From positions 2,294,001-2,358,000 of the forward strand of contig NZ_CP073764.1 of assembly GCF_019343105.1 (NCBI RefSeq): a stretch of DNA of 64,000 nucleotides, in the 5' to 3' direction. This stretch comes from Methylovirgula sp. HY1 (GTDB lineage: Bacteria; Pseudomonadota; Alphaproteobacteria; Rhizobiales; Beijerinckiaceae). Within the stretch, counting starts at the first letter, position 1. Each line of letters begins with the position of its first letter. Position numbers and translations under genes: made by a program. Of this stretch, positions 26,931-36,094 are shown one piece after another. The notes beneath the pieces were generated by a model, which worked only from the letters and a program-made list of their open reading frames with translations, did no database searches and was not told where the DNA came from.

Positions 26931-27662
26931 TCAGGATCGCGACGCGATTGCTTCGAGATGCTCTTGGTAGGCGGGATCGAGCTCGATGTCGACCGCTGCG
27001 GTCGCGGCAAGCAAAAGACTGGCGGCAAAAGCCTGATCATTGAGATTGACTTCGAGCGCCGCCTCGATCGGCGGCACCGAAACGCGCGGATAGGAGAGAT
27101 TGAAGCGTTGCTCCTTGAGGATCTGCTGCCATTGCTCGCGCAGCCATTTCGCGAGCATGACGCTGAGTTCCTGGACGAAATTGGATTTCCGGACCTTTTC
27201 GAGAAGGCGCAGGCCGGCGTTCCAGACATCTTTGGGATCGAAGGCCTGACCATCGAGGCGGGCCTGCACGATCCGCCCGGCAGCGTCATCCAGCGCATTC
27301 TCGGTTTCGCGCCCGTGCCGGCACAGAGCCAGCGCCCGCGATCCGGGAAAATCGAGCCCATAGTGATTCATCAGCTCGGTTTCGAGCTTGCCGACCACCT
27401 CGGAATTGTTGTGAAGAATCGCAGCGATGCAAAAGGCAAACACGGTGTCGTCGGCGACCGAACTGATGCGCGGATCGCGCAATTGGGCGGTCGAAAGGCG
27501 CGGGATCGGCTGCTGGGCAGCGGCGCCGCGCGTCCCGACCGGCCTTGATTGCAGATGCGACACCAATTCGAGCCAGGCAGGCAAATGCGTGGCAAATAAC
27601 GCCGGATCGAGCCGGTTGATCGCCGAATTGATCCATTCCTTGCGCAGCTTCACGTTATCCAT
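26931..27662 (-). CDS. conserved hypothetical protein preceding the nucleotidyltransferase
   Basis: A 243-residue, predicted mostly helical soluble protein starting MDNVKLRKEWINSAINRLDP. No signal peptide or membrane segment is visible, and I recognise no catalytic motif. A DDAAGRIVQARLDGQ segment and a C-terminal YQEHLEAIASRS helix are the only distinctive features. The open frame extends upstream to 27944, but that extension runs through a copy of the mosaic repeat, so 27662 is the credible start. Probably co-transcribed with the nucleotidyltransferase 44 bases downstream. Confidence 0.6.
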   Translation of the reverse strand: MDNVKLRKEWINSAINRLDPALFATHLPAWLELVSHLQSRPVGTRGAAAQQPIPRLSTAQLRDPRISSVADDTVFAFCIAAILHNNSEVVGKLETELMNHYGLDFPGSRALALCRHGRETENALDDAAGRIVQARLDGQAFDPKDVWNAGLRLLEKVRKSNFVQELSVMLAKWLREQWQQILKEQRFNLSYPRVSVPPIEAALEVNLNDQAFAASLLLAATAAVDIELDPAYQEHLEAIASRS

Positions 27663-27678
27663 CGGCGTCTTACCCTGC

Positions 27679-27830
27679 CTAGAGCATGTTCCGGAAAAGT
27701 TGATCGGCTTTTCCATTCTTTTAGACATCGGATATATCCGATGTCTCATTGATGAGAACATGCTCCAGCTTATTGATTTGGAGCGTTTTCCTCTCGATCG
27801 GGCGATGCCGCCCGCCGGAAAACCCGCTTC
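27679..27830. repeat. mosaic palindromic repeat, copy 5 (modules C, B and A, inverted)
   Basis: In reverse orientation relative to copy 1: AGAGCATGTTCCGGAAAAGT (module C), then the palindrome ACATCGGATATATCCGATGT (module B), then CAGCTTATTGATTTGGAGCG and a diverged module A. It is the fullest copy, lying just upstream of the hypothetical gene's start. The rest of 27663-28001 holds no gene. Confidence 0.88.
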
Positions 27831-28001
27831 CCGAAATCCATTCCCCAAATCCGTTTGCGCGGAGCAAGCATATAAGAGGAGCAGCACGTCGCTCCACATT
27901 GCCGGCCGCAAATCCCAGTCGGGACGACACAAGGGGAGATGCAAGACCGCGACCAGTTTCCTTTGGGTTTTTCCAGCCGCCGATTTTTCCCGCCGCCTGT
28001 C

Positions 28002-28607
28002 TCAAAAATCCGTGCGACTGCGCAGCGCCGCCGCCAAAGTTCCCTCGTCGAGATAGTCGAGCTCGCCACCGACCGGGACGCCATGCGCCAGGCGGGTGAT
28101 CCGCACTGGCAGATCAGCCAGCAGTTCGGTGACGAAATGCGCCGTCGTCTGGCCATCGACGGTGGCATTGACGGCCAGGATCACCTCTTCGACCGCTTCG
28201 GCCAAGATACGATCCGGCAGGCTCGCCAGATTGAGATCCTTCGGCCCGATGCCGTCGAGCGGCGACAGCGTACCGCCGAGCACATGATAGCGCGCCGACA
28301 CCGCTTTGGCGCGCTCCAAGGCCCAGAGATCGGCAACGGTTTCGACGACGATGAGTATTTTGTGATCGCGGCGCTCGTCGCGGCAGACCGTGCAGGGATC
28401 GCGGCTATCGACATTGCCGCAGACCGAACAGGCGATGATTTTTTCATGCGCGACATGGAGAGCATCGGCCAATGGCCCGAGCAGCTCCTCCCGCTTGCGA
28501 ATGAGATGTAAGGCGGCTCGGCGTGCCGAGCGCGGTCCGAGGCCCGGCAGGCGCGCCAGCAATTGGATGAGCCTTTCGATTTCGGGTCCGGCGATATGCT
28601 CCGCCAT
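28002..28607 (-). CDS. recR: recombination protein RecR
   Basis: RecR works with RecO and RecF to load RecA at gaps. The 201-residue product has the helix-hairpin-helix [20 protein letters not shown], a four-cysteine zinc finger (Cys60, Cys63, Cys72, Cys75), and the Toprim core [15 protein letters not shown] with [16 protein letters not shown]. Last gene of dnaX-ybaB-recR, 34 bases behind ybaB, the classical order. Confidence 0.97.
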   Translation of the reverse strand: MAEHIAGPEIERLIQLLARLPGLGPRSARRAALHLIRKREELLGPLADALHVAHEKIIACSVCGNVDSRDPCTVCRDERRDHKILIVVETVADLWALERAKAVSARYHVLGGTLSPLDGIGPKDLNLASLPDRILAEAVEEVILAVNATVDGQTTAHFVTELLADLPVRITRLAHGVPVGGELDYLDEGTLAAALRSRTDF

Positions 28608-28641
28608 CAGCAGCGCCGCCCGCGCGGTGATCGCGCCACGA

Positions 28642-28962
28642 TCAAAACAATTTCATGCCAGGCGGCAGCGGCAGGCCGGCGGTCGCTTCCTTCATCTTCT
28701 CTTCCATGATCCGATCGGCCTTCTTGCGCGCATCCTCATGCGCGGCAAGGATCAGATCCTCCAAAATCTCCTTGTCGTTCGGCACCAGGAGAGATGGATC
28801 GATAACAAGACCTTTCATGTGGCCCTTGGCCGTCAAGGTCACGCGCACGAGGCCGCCGCCGGACTGGCCCTCGACGTCGAGGCGTTCGAGTTCGGCCTGC
28901 ATCTCCTGCATTTTCGTCTGCATGGCCTGCGCCTGCTTCATCAAACCCATCATGTCGCGCAT
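28642..28962 (-). CDS. YbaB/EbfC family nucleoid-associated protein
   Basis: A 106-residue DNA-binding protein of the YbaB/EbfC family: [20 protein letters not shown], then [20 protein letters not shown], and the C-terminal [18 protein letters not shown] helix. The ATG at 28962 is chosen over the longer frame. It sits between dnaX and recR, as in most bacteria, in one operon. Confidence 0.95.
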   Translation of the reverse strand: MRDMMGLMKQAQAMQTKMQEMQAELERLDVEGQSGGGLVRVTLTAKGHMKGLVIDPSLLVPNDKEILEDLILAAHEDARKKADRIMEEKMKEATAGLPLPPGMKLF

Positions 28963-29063
28963 GGTGGTTCCTTTCGCATGGTTGCCGAGATCACGATGAC
29001 CTTGGATCGCGCCGATCCAAAAGACCAAATCCCATCGACTCTCGAGATTTAGAGCGGCATGGC

Positions 29064-30926
29064 TCAGAGATCGTCTTCCGTAAAGGCCTGATCGATATAG
29101 GCCACATCCTCGTCCTCAGCCGAATTGCCAGATGACGGATCGGCAGCGGCGGCGGGTTCGCCATTGCGCACGGCAATAATCTCGGCGCCAGGAAAATGAT
29201 CGAGCACCTTGCCGACGAGAGGCAGTGCCCGCACGCCCTGCAAGGCCGCGGCCGCGGCGGCGGCATTGCGCTCCGTCAGGCTCGGGCCTCCCGCCTCGTT
29301 CGAGATCGCGACCATCCAGCGGGCGCCGGTCCATTCCTGCAAGCGCCGCATGAGCGTCTGCGCGAGTTGCGGCGAAGCGCCGGGGCGTGGCGAAAATTCG
29401 ATCGAGCCCGTCTCGAAGCGGACGATCCGCACATCCCGCTCCAAGGCCATCTTCAATTGGATGTCGCGATGCTTGGCTGCGAGCGCCACGACATCTTCGA
29501 AAGTGGAGAGGCGGGCCGTCGGCAAAGATGCATCGGCGGAAGGCATGGGCGCGGCAGAAGGCACCGGCGCGGCTTGGCGCGCGCTCGCCGATCCACCCGG
29601 TCCCGCCATGGCCCGGGGCGATCCGCCCGACGGCGAACGACCGGCCGGCGCCTGTCCCGCCCCGGCAGCGCCCGCGCCAAGTCCGGAGATGCGGCGCAAG
29701 GCCTCGTCCGGCGTCGGCAGATCCGCCGCATAGCCGAGCCGCACCAGCACCATATCGGCGGCGGCGAGCGGCCGTGGCGATTCCTTGACCTCCTGCATGC
29801 CCTTCAAGAGCAGTTGCCAAGCCCTGGTCAGCACCGGCATCGACAGGCTTTGCGCGAATTCGCCGCCGCGCCGGCGCTCGTCCTCGGTGACCGTCGGATC
29901 GTCCACATTTCCGGAGAGAAGCTTGAGCCGCGTCACGAAATGGATGAATTCGGCCAGTTCGACGAGGATCTGGCCCGGATCGGCGCCGGCATCATAGAGT
30001 TCTTTCAGGCCCGTGAGCGCCGCCGCGATATCGCCGGCCATCAGCTCGGCGAAGAGATCGATGATGCGGCCGCGATCGGCGAGGCCGAGCATCAGGCGCA
30101 TGTCGGCTGCCATGATGATCGTGCCGGCCGCCCCCGTCGCATAGGCGATGGCTTGATCGAGCAGCGACAGCGCATCGCGCACGGAGCCTTCCGCCGCGCG
30201 CGCGATCAGCGCCAGCGCTTCCGGCTCGATCGCGACATTTTCCTTGGCGCAGATCGCCGCCAGATGCGCGACGAGGACATCCGCCTCGACGCGGCGCAGA
30301 TCGAACCGCTGGCAGCGCGAGCGCACCGTCACCGGCACTTTCTCGATCTCTGTCGTCGCGAAGACGAATCGCGCATGGTCCGGCGGCTCTTCGAGCGTCT
30401 TCAACAGGCCGTTGAAGGCCTGTTTCGACAGCATATGCACTTCGTCGATAATATAGACCTTGGTGCGGGCGAGGACTGGCCGATAGCGGATGCTCTCGAT
30501 GATCTCGCGCACATCGTCGATGCCGGTATGCGACGCCGCATCCATTTCGATCACATCGACATGCCGCGATTCGATGATCGCCTGACAATGGACGCCGAGT
30601 TCCGGCATATGGATCGTCGGCTTTGTGACCGCGGGCTGGCCGCCCTGCGCCGGCAGCTCATAATTGAAGGCGCGGGCGAGAATGCGCGCTGTGGTGGTCT
30701 TGCCGACGCCGCGCACGCCGGTCAGCATATAGGCTTGGTGGATACGTCCCAGATCGAAGGCATTGGACAGCGTCTTCACCATGGCCTCTTGGCCGATGAG
30801 ATCGTCGAAGCTCGAGGGACGATATTTGCGCGCCAGCACGCGATAAGGCGCGGCGGCCGCGGCCACCGTCTCTTCATCCGGAAAAGAGAGAGACGGCACC
30901 GCTTCGGCGCGGTCTTCCTCGCTCAT
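29064..30926 (-). CDS. dnaX: DNA polymerase III subunit gamma/tau
   Basis: The clamp-loader ATPase of the replicative polymerase. The 620-residue product begins with an acidic leader, then VLARKYRPSSFDDLIGQEAM, Walker A (TGVRGVGKTTTARIL), Walker B with the DEVH box (YIIDEVHMLSKQAFN) and the SRC motif (VRSRCQRFDLRR). The usual four-cysteine zinc module is reduced to one cysteine (MPELGVHCQAIIESRHVDV), as I recall for Hyphomicrobiales. An alanine/proline-rich linker (about residues 420-480) precedes the tau C-terminal part. I saw no slippery-sequence frameshift signal. Confidence 0.96.
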   Translation of the reverse strand: MSEEDRAEAVPSLSFPDEETVAAAAAPYRVLARKYRPSSFDDLIGQEAMVKTLSNAFDLGRIHQAYMLTGVRGVGKTTTARILARAFNYELPAQGGQPAVTKPTIHMPELGVHCQAIIESRHVDVIEMDAASHTGIDDVREIIESIRYRPVLARTKVYIIDEVHMLSKQAFNGLLKTLEEPPDHARFVFATTEIEKVPVTVRSRCQRFDLRRVEADVLVAHLAAICAKENVAIEPEALALIARAAEGSVRDALSLLDQAIAYATGAAGTIIMAADMRLMLGLADRGRIIDLFAELMAGDIAAALTGLKELYDAGADPGQILVELAEFIHFVTRLKLLSGNVDDPTVTEDERRRGGEFAQSLSMPVLTRAWQLLLKGMQEVKESPRPLAAADMVLVRLGYAADLPTPDEALRRISGLGAGAAGAGQAPAGRSPSGGSPRAMAGPGGSASARQAAPVPSAAPMPSADASLPTARLSTFEDVVALAAKHRDIQLKMALERDVRIVRFETGSIEFSPRPGASPQLAQTLMRRLQEWTGARWMVAISNEAGGPSLTERNAAAAAAALQGVRALPLVGKVLDHFPGAEIIAVRNGEPAAAADPSSGNSAEDEDVAYIDQAFTEDDL

Positions 30927-31144
30927 CGCTCAGGCCTCAATGACAAGAATTTAGGACATCGGACCGTAAGGCGAGACAGCCAAAAAAGCCAACGATGGAG
31001 CGCCAGAAAGCCGGACCTTGGCCACGTATCACGGCTGGACCTGATGCCGGTGGGCAAGGGCTCATCAACGGTTTCGCCATGCCGCAGCGGCAAAAATCGG
31101 CAATTTGCCGGAATTTTCGCAAGCGCTGGCCGCCAGCGCAAAGT

Positions 31145-31238
31145 GGGAGGCTGGACAGAGACCCGCCCGGTCTCGTTAGGGCTGCTTCCTTCCGGACCTG
31201 ACCCGGTTGGCGAGTGGAACGTCCACCGCCAACCTCCC
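31145..31238 (-). ncRNA. ffs: signal recognition particle RNA (small 4.5S type)
   Basis: Read on the minus strand, the region contains GGGTCAGGTCCGGAAGGAAG followed by CAGCC, the near-invariant Ffh-binding hairpin of bacterial SRP RNA. It is flanked by complementary arms (GGGAGGTTGG at the 5' end, CCAGCCTCCC at the 3' end), giving a single long hairpin of about 94 nt. It lies upstream of dnaX on the same strand, a common location. Ends are estimated from the terminal pairing. Confidence 0.94.
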
Positions 31239-31321
31239 GCATCTTATTTGGACTATCGGGACGGAATTCGCAATAGATCAGGAATCATTCCTGAAACGGA
31301 ATTCTCGTTAGGGCGATTACC

Positions 31322-32014
31322 ATGACGACCGCACTGGTGCTCCTGTCCGGCGGGCAGGATTCGACGACCTGCCTCGCCTGGGCGCTCGCCCGTTTCGAGC
31401 GCGTCGAGACGATCGGCTTCGACTATCGCCAAAGGCATAGCGTCGAACTGGAACAACGCGCAAAAATCCGCGGCAAAATCGCCATGCTCGATCCCGCCTG
31501 GGCGAAGCGTCTCGGCGAAGACCATAGGCTCGACCTCGGCCTGCTCGGTGAAATCTCCGCCACCGCCATGACCCGCGATATCGAAATCGTCTGCGACGAG
31601 AAAGGCCTGCCCAATACATTCGTGCCGGGCCGCAATCTGATGTTCTTCACCTTTGCCGCGGCGCTCGCTTTTCGGCGCGGCCTGCGCCATCTCGTCGGCG
31701 GCATGTGCGAGACGGATTATTCCGGCTATCCCGATTGCCGCGACGACACGCTGAAAGCCCTGCAAGTCGTGCTCAACCTCGGCATGGAGAAGAATTTCAT
31801 CGTCGACACGCCGCTGATGTGGCTGGACAAGGCCGAGACATGGCAGCTCGCGGAAAAACTCGGCGGCCACGCCTTCGTCGAATTGATCGTCGAGGATACG
31901 CATAGCTGCTATCTCGGCAATCGCGCGCGCAAATGGGACTGGGGCTATGGCTGCGGCGAATGCCCGGCCTGCCGGCTGCGCGCCGAGGGCTGGCGAAAAT
32001 ATCGCGCCGAATGA
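31322..32014 (+). CDS. queC: 7-cyano-7-deazaguanine synthase QueC
   Basis: QueC makes preQ0, the precursor of queuosine in tRNA, from carboxydeazaguanine with ATP and ammonia. The 230-residue protein has the PP-loop [17 protein letters not shown] at its start, the segment [17 protein letters not shown], and four zinc-binding cysteines near the C terminus (SCYLGN, then GCGECPAC). No other que genes are adjacent, and I saw no preQ1 riboswitch fold in its ~80-base leader. Divergent from the SRP RNA. Confidence 0.96.
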   Translation: MTTALVLLSGGQDSTTCLAWALARFERVETIGFDYRQRHSVELEQRAKIRGKIAMLDPAWAKRLGEDHRLDLGLLGEISATAMTRDIEIVCDEKGLPNTFVPGRNLMFFTFAAALAFRRGLRHLVGGMCETDYSGYPDCRDDTLKALQVVLNLGMEKNFIVDTPLMWLDKAETWQLAEKLGGHAFVELIVEDTHSCYLGNRARKWDWGYGCGECPACRLRAEGWRKYRAE

Positions 32015-32027
32015 CGGCGGCGACAGC

Positions 32028-33563
32028 TCAGTGCCCGGAGGCCGCCGCGGAAAAACTCGGCGGCAGCGGCGGCGTCGCGCCCTCCGCAGCATCCGCAGCG
32101 TCCGCAGCGGCGGCTTTGGGCTTGTCGACTTTCGCCTGACCGAGCTTGCGACGATCGATTTTTGCCTGGTCGCGCGGGCGGCGATCGAGATTGGCGGCGG
32201 ACTTGGTGTCGGTACCGCGAAGCAAGACATGACGTGTTGCCTCGCCGCGCGTTGCCAGATGCTGCGGCGGCGGAAGCGCCTGGACCGGCTGCGGCTTGGC
32301 AAGGGCGCTTTGCACTGGAGGCTGCGGCGCTGGCTTAGGCGCGAAAAGCCCCCCGAGTGCCGGCATCCCCAAATGGATCGCCGGGATTGACATCCCGTGC
32401 GCTGGCGGAGCTGAAGCCGCCTGGGCGGACTGCGGCGGTTTTTCCGGCACGATCTGATTGGGATCGACATAGGCGACGGCATGCGCCGCGGCGGCCCGTT
32501 TTTCCGCCGCCGCGGCAGCCGCCTCGGCCTTGCGCTTCGCCGCTTCCAACTGGTCCGCCGACGGCGTCTTGGCCATTTTGATCGGAACGTTGACGGGGCC
32601 TGCGGCCAGCGCGGCGGGACGGCTCACATCAAGAATGCGAAGTTTGGAGAATGCCGCGTTTTGGCCACCGTCGACATAGACCGTGCGTACCGCCTTCACG
32701 CCTCCGGCGACGAGTTCGGCGACCTTCGCATCGTCGCTCTTTTCCTTGGCCGCGACTTCGAGCGCGACATCCTTGTCCCGCTTCAACTGCGGACAAGGGC
32801 CGGTCGGATCAAAGGGGCTGCCATCGGCCGGCACGGCATTGAAGACATAATGACCGTTGCAGACCCCGACCGCGACATCCTTCTTCGTCACTTCGAAATT
32901 ATCGTCGCCGATCTTCAGCTCTTTCCAGAAGGCGATATTCGGATCGGCCCGATAGGCGGCGAAATTCTCCGACGTCATATAAAACGGATAGGACTGCATT
33001 TGGATGACGCGCTGACCGCCGGCGAAGGCTTCGCGCGCGATGGCAAAAATCTCGGCGATCTGCTGATCGGTCATCGAGAAACAGCCGGCGGAAGAACATA
33101 CGCCATGCACCATGATCTGGCCGCCCGTGTAGCCATGGGCGCGGTCATAGGTGTTGGGATAGCCGACATTGAAAGAAAGATAATAATGGGAGCGCGGGTT
33201 CATCTGCGCCGGCCCGATCGAATAGAAACCTTCCGGCACCTGACGATCGCCTTCGTGCTTCTTCGGCCCCAACTGGCCCGACCAGCGGCAGATCGGATAG
33301 CTCTTGAGCAGCGTATAGTGCCCGTCCGCCTTCATTTTCCAGATCTGGACTTCCGCCTCCTTCTTGAAGGCGCGAACGAGAACCGGGGCGCGCAGTGTCG
33401 TGCCCTTTTGCTGCATCAGCGCCAACAGTTTCGGCGACAGAGGCTGATACGCCTCCTCATTGAGATCACCGGGGGTGTCGCCGCATCCGGCAAGCAGGGC
33501 AGAAAGCATCGCCGCGACGCCGATGACGGCCGCACGGCGCACGAGAGCCAGGTCGAAGCCCAT
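32028..33563 (-). CDS. L,D-transpeptidase (YkuD) lipoprotein with long Ala/Pro-rich tail
   Basis: About 511 residues from the ATG at 33563. The signal peptide ends in a lipobox (LSALLAGC), giving an outer- or inner-membrane lipoprotein. The YkuD catalytic region reads IMVHGVCSSAGCFSMTD, with His and Cys of the HGxxSxGC motif. It cross-links peptidoglycan or attaches proteins to it. Beyond residue ~330 the protein is low-complexity (Ala, Lys, Pro, Gln rich) to the C terminus. An in-frame ATG at 33623 is an alternative start adding 20 residues before the signal. It converges with queC. Confidence 0.87.
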   Translation of the reverse strand: MGFDLALVRRAAVIGVAAMLSALLAGCGDTPGDLNEEAYQPLSPKLLALMQQKGTTLRAPVLVRAFKKEAEVQIWKMKADGHYTLLKSYPICRWSGQLGPKKHEGDRQVPEGFYSIGPAQMNPRSHYYLSFNVGYPNTYDRAHGYTGGQIMVHGVCSSAGCFSMTDQQIAEIFAIAREAFAGGQRVIQMQSYPFYMTSENFAAYRADPNIAFWKELKIGDDNFEVTKKDVAVGVCNGHYVFNAVPADGSPFDPTGPCPQLKRDKDVALEVAAKEKSDDAKVAELVAGGVKAVRTVYVDGGQNAAFSKLRILDVSRPAALAAGPVNVPIKMAKTPSADQLEAAKRKAEAAAAAAEKRAAAAHAVAYVDPNQIVPEKPPQSAQAASAPPAHGMSIPAIHLGMPALGGLFAPKPAPQPPVQSALAKPQPVQALPPPQHLATRGEATRHVLLRGTDTKSAANLDRRPRDQAKIDRRKLGQAKVDKPKAAAADAADAAEGATPPLPPSFSAAASGH

Positions 33564-33725
33564 AGCCGCCGCGTACAAGGCCGTTTTGCTTGCTCTGAGG
33601 CCAGATTGGAAAGGCATCGGCATTGCTCGTGACCCGATCCTAAGGTGAAGGCCTCGACTGCTTTACAAGCGTTATCCTTATCGGCCGGTTACTTCAACCC
33701 TCACAGATCCCGCCCCAAATGCCAT

Positions 33726-34049
33726 TCACCACCACCACCAGGGGCGCTGGAGCGGCGGCGGCGGCGGCGTTGTATCGGCATAAAGCCCGCGCGAGACGCA
33801 GACCCGGGTCGGCAGAAACTGCGTGGTATCACCGGTGAGATTGGCTTCCGGCATCATGACGATCCGGCAGGGGCTCTGGATAACGGTCGGGGGACGGGCT
33901 GCCAATCGGCGGCCGGTCGCGGGCTGAGGCGGTTCCCAATCGGCGGCGGCGGCGCGGCCGAGACCGACAGCACCTATAAAAACAAGGCTCGCCCCGACCC
34001 GGAGCATGGGCGCCCAGATGCCGTCTTTGGGTTTCGTGCTGCCGCGCAT
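33726..34049 (-). CDS. small secreted protein with Pro-rich, poly-Trp C-terminus
   Basis: A 107-residue protein. It has a charged N-terminus (MRGSTKPKDG), a hydrophobic core (VGASLVFIGAVGLG) and a likely cleavage after AAA near residue 35. The mature part has two cysteines (SPCRIVMMPEANLTGD and TRVCVSRGLYAD). It ends in five prolines and, a few residues later, four consecutive tryptophans before the stop. GGGAG precedes the ATG at 34049; the longer frame to 34181 is not supported. It is divergent from the radical SAM gene. Function unknown. Confidence 0.65.
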   Translation of the reverse strand: MRGSTKPKDGIWAPMLRVGASLVFIGAVGLGRAAAADWEPPQPATGRRLAARPPTVIQSPCRIVMMPEANLTGDTTQFLPTRVCVSRGLYADTTPPPPPLQRPWWWW

Positions 34050-34237
34050 AGCAAACTCCCGGCCGTCTGGAGCGGATATCGCCGCTCCGGCGCAATCCAA
34101 AGACTCTGCTATCTGATTCGGGCGCCGCGAGAAACTCGCTGCTCTGTCAATCCAAGAGCCGACTATCGCCGCAGGTGACACCTGAAGTGGTAGTCAGTAC
34201 AGTTTTTCAAGGATCAATTTTGTGGACGGGGCCAGCG

Positions 34238-35308
34238 ATGACAATGACACCAAAATCGGCACTCGTACCGACAGAAGTCCGCATAACGCCAGATCAAATT
34301 CCAAAATATCGCGCCCAACGGCATCCGACGACTTTTCAGGGCTGTACGCAAATAAATCAGATATTTCTGAAAGCCGACGGAAAAATTACGTGCTCTTGTA
34401 TAAGATACTACAAAATACTTGAGGAAGCAAAAAATATAAACGCCGCAGAGTGGTATAATGGTCAAATTATGACCTATATCAGAGACAGTTTCAAGGATGG
34501 ATTAGAGCCATTTTCTTTTTGTGCCGGATGTATTGCACGCAAATCGGCTTTAGACATTGATAGCACAATTAAGACTGTCGAGCTTCATATTGAACCAAGC
34601 AGCCAATGCAATCTATTTTGCTCGGCTTGCATTTGTACTGACGAACGTCTGTCGGATAATCCACCGCCGCGTTCCAATCTAGATTTCGCTCTTTTCGAAA
34701 AAATGGCCAAAGAATTGGCTGCTGCGGATCTGACTGTCGGACAGGTAGCGTTCGTGGGATTTGGTGAGCCGTTGTTCAATTCGGATCTGCCGCAAATGGC
34801 AAGCCTGTCGCGCGCGCTTTTTCCCGATGCGAGAATCTATGTCGACACCAATGGCAATTTTGGGACGAAACGGGCGGCCGAGCTAGCTGATTGCGGCCTA
34901 TCGGAAATCCGTCTGGCACTCGATGGAACCAGCCAAGAGCCATATGCAAAATACCGAGCTTCCGGTGATTTCAACAAGGCACTGGCATTTGCCGCGACCC
35001 TCGCAAATGAAATTAGGGCGCGAGGCAGCAAAACCAAACTGCTTTGGAAATATATCCTCTTTCGGCACAACGACACTGACGCCGAAATTCTCAAGGCCCT
35101 CGATATGGCCGAGGAAATCGGCATCAGCCTCCAGTTCGATGTGACTTACGGAGAATTGGCATCGCAACGCAGCCTTAATGAAGTGCGGGCACTTGCCCGG
35201 GGGCGCGCGGTGATCGGCTCGAACATCGACTCGCAAGCGGGCGCTTCGCAGCAACCAGGGTTCCTGCAAAAGGCCCGCAGCTGGCTCAGGCAGCTGGCGA
35301 CGCATTAA
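34238..35308 (+). CDS. radical SAM protein with N-terminal SPASM-like cysteine cluster
   Basis: About 356 residues. A cysteine-rich N-terminal part (LKADGKITCSCIRY, then EWYNGQIMTYIRDSF and FSFCAGCIAR) looks like a SPASM/auxiliary Fe-S module. Then comes the radical SAM motif C-N-L-F-C-S-A-C (CX3CX2C) near residue 128, and barrel strands such as VAFVGFGEPLFNSDL, IYVDTNGNF and IRLALDG. SPASM normally follows the barrel, so the order is reversed. The 5' half is clearly AT-rich, with codons (ATA, AAA, AAT) unlike its neighbours, suggesting transfer. The start is uncertain (ATG 34238, or GTG 34175). Substrate unknown. Confidence 0.8.
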   Translation: MTMTPKSALVPTEVRITPDQIPKYRAQRHPTTFQGCTQINQIFLKADGKITCSCIRYYKILEEAKNINAAEWYNGQIMTYIRDSFKDGLEPFSFCAGCIARKSALDIDSTIKTVELHIEPSSQCNLFCSACICTDERLSDNPPPRSNLDFALFEKMAKELAAADLTVGQVAFVGFGEPLFNSDLPQMASLSRALFPDARIYVDTNGNFGTKRAAELADCGLSEIRLALDGTSQEPYAKYRASGDFNKALAFAATLANEIRARGSKTKLLWKYILFRHNDTDAEILKALDMAEEIGISLQFDVTYGELASQRSLNEVRALARGRAVIGSNIDSQAGASQQPGFLQKARSWLRQLATH

Positions 35309-35380
35309 CCGGTCGGCATCGCCACGGATCCCTCCCGGTTTCGCGATGCGCACGCCAGTTTCACAATAAGCCTTACGCGC

Positions 35381-36094
35381 CTATTCCTTGACCTTCAGAT
35401 CCTTGAGCTTGGCGAAGACGGAATCGACGTCGAACTCGTTTTGATGATCGGCCGGCACCGGAACGGATTCGCCGAAGACGCTCTCCTCGCTCTCGATCTC
35501 GTCACGGACCGCGGTGGTGACTTCGGCGGGCACGAGGGTCTGGCTACGGTCTTCTTCGACCGGGGTCCGTTCTTTCGCGGCGCGATTGACCTCGAAATCG
35601 AGATCCATCTGCGAGCAGAGCCCGAGCGTGACCGGATCGAGCGGCGTCAGCCCAGCAGAATTCCAATGTGTCCGGTTGCGGATCGCCTGCAAGGTCGTCT
35701 TGGTCGTGCCGACGAGGCGCATGACCTGCGCGTCCTTCAGCTCGGGATGGTTGCGCAACAGCCAGAGTATGGCGTTCGGCCGATCCTGCCGGCGCGACAG
35801 CGGCGTGTAGCGCGGCCCGCGCGGGCGCTTCATTTCCGGCAACCGGACTTTGGCGATGGCGAGCTGAAGCTGGTGGTCGGCATTCTTTTCGCCGGCGGCG
35901 ATCTCTTCGCGCGTCAGCTGGCCCGAGGTGATCGGATCATGCCCTTTGATGCCGGCGGCGACTTCGCCATCGGCGATGCCCTTCACCTCGAGCGGATGCA
36001 ATTTGCAGAAATTAGCGATCTGCTCGAAAGTCAACGATGTGTTCTCGACCAGCCACACGGCGGTCGCCTTGGGCATCAGCGGGGCGTTGCTCAT
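35381..36094 (-). CDS. trcR: TrcR-type cell-cycle transcriptional regulator (DUF1013)
   Basis: A 237-residue alphaproteobacterial protein. MPKATAVWLVENTSLTFEQI and ANFCKLHPLEVKGIADGEVA form the N-terminal helix-turn-helix-like part. RRQDRPNAILWLLRNHPELK and MRLVGTTKTTLQAIRNRTHW form the second, followed by an acidic tail. Proteins of this family are annotated as cell-cycle transcriptional regulators and are near-universal in the class. The ATG at 36094 is preceded by GGAGGA, favouring it over the longer frame. It is close to rcdA, another cell-cycle gene. Confidence 0.9.
   Translation of the reverse strand: MSNAPLMPKATAVWLVENTSLTFEQIANFCKLHPLEVKGIADGEVAAGIKGHDPITSGQLTREEIAAGEKNADHQLQLAIAKVRLPEMKRPRGPRYTPLSRRQDRPNAILWLLRNHPELKDAQVMRLVGTTKTTLQAIRNRTHWNSAGLTPLDPVTLGLCSQMDLDFEVNRAAKERTPVEEDRSQTLVPAEVTTAVRDEIESEESVFGESVPVPADHQNEFDVDSVFAKLKDLKVKE

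Noticed and set aside
27663-27944. N-terminal extension of the hypothetical gene 26931-27662
   Set aside because: It would translate a mosaic repeat copy; similar peptide fragments appear at other repeat copies, showing they come from the repeat.
31239-31321. Possible preQ1 riboswitch in front of queC
   Set aside because: The leader is short and I could not find the required C-rich hairpin with a downstream A-rich strand and overlapping ribosome site.
29196-31325. 709-codon + strand open frame opposite dnaX and the SRP RNA
   Set aside because: It spans dnaX and runs through the SRP RNA gene; no protein features.
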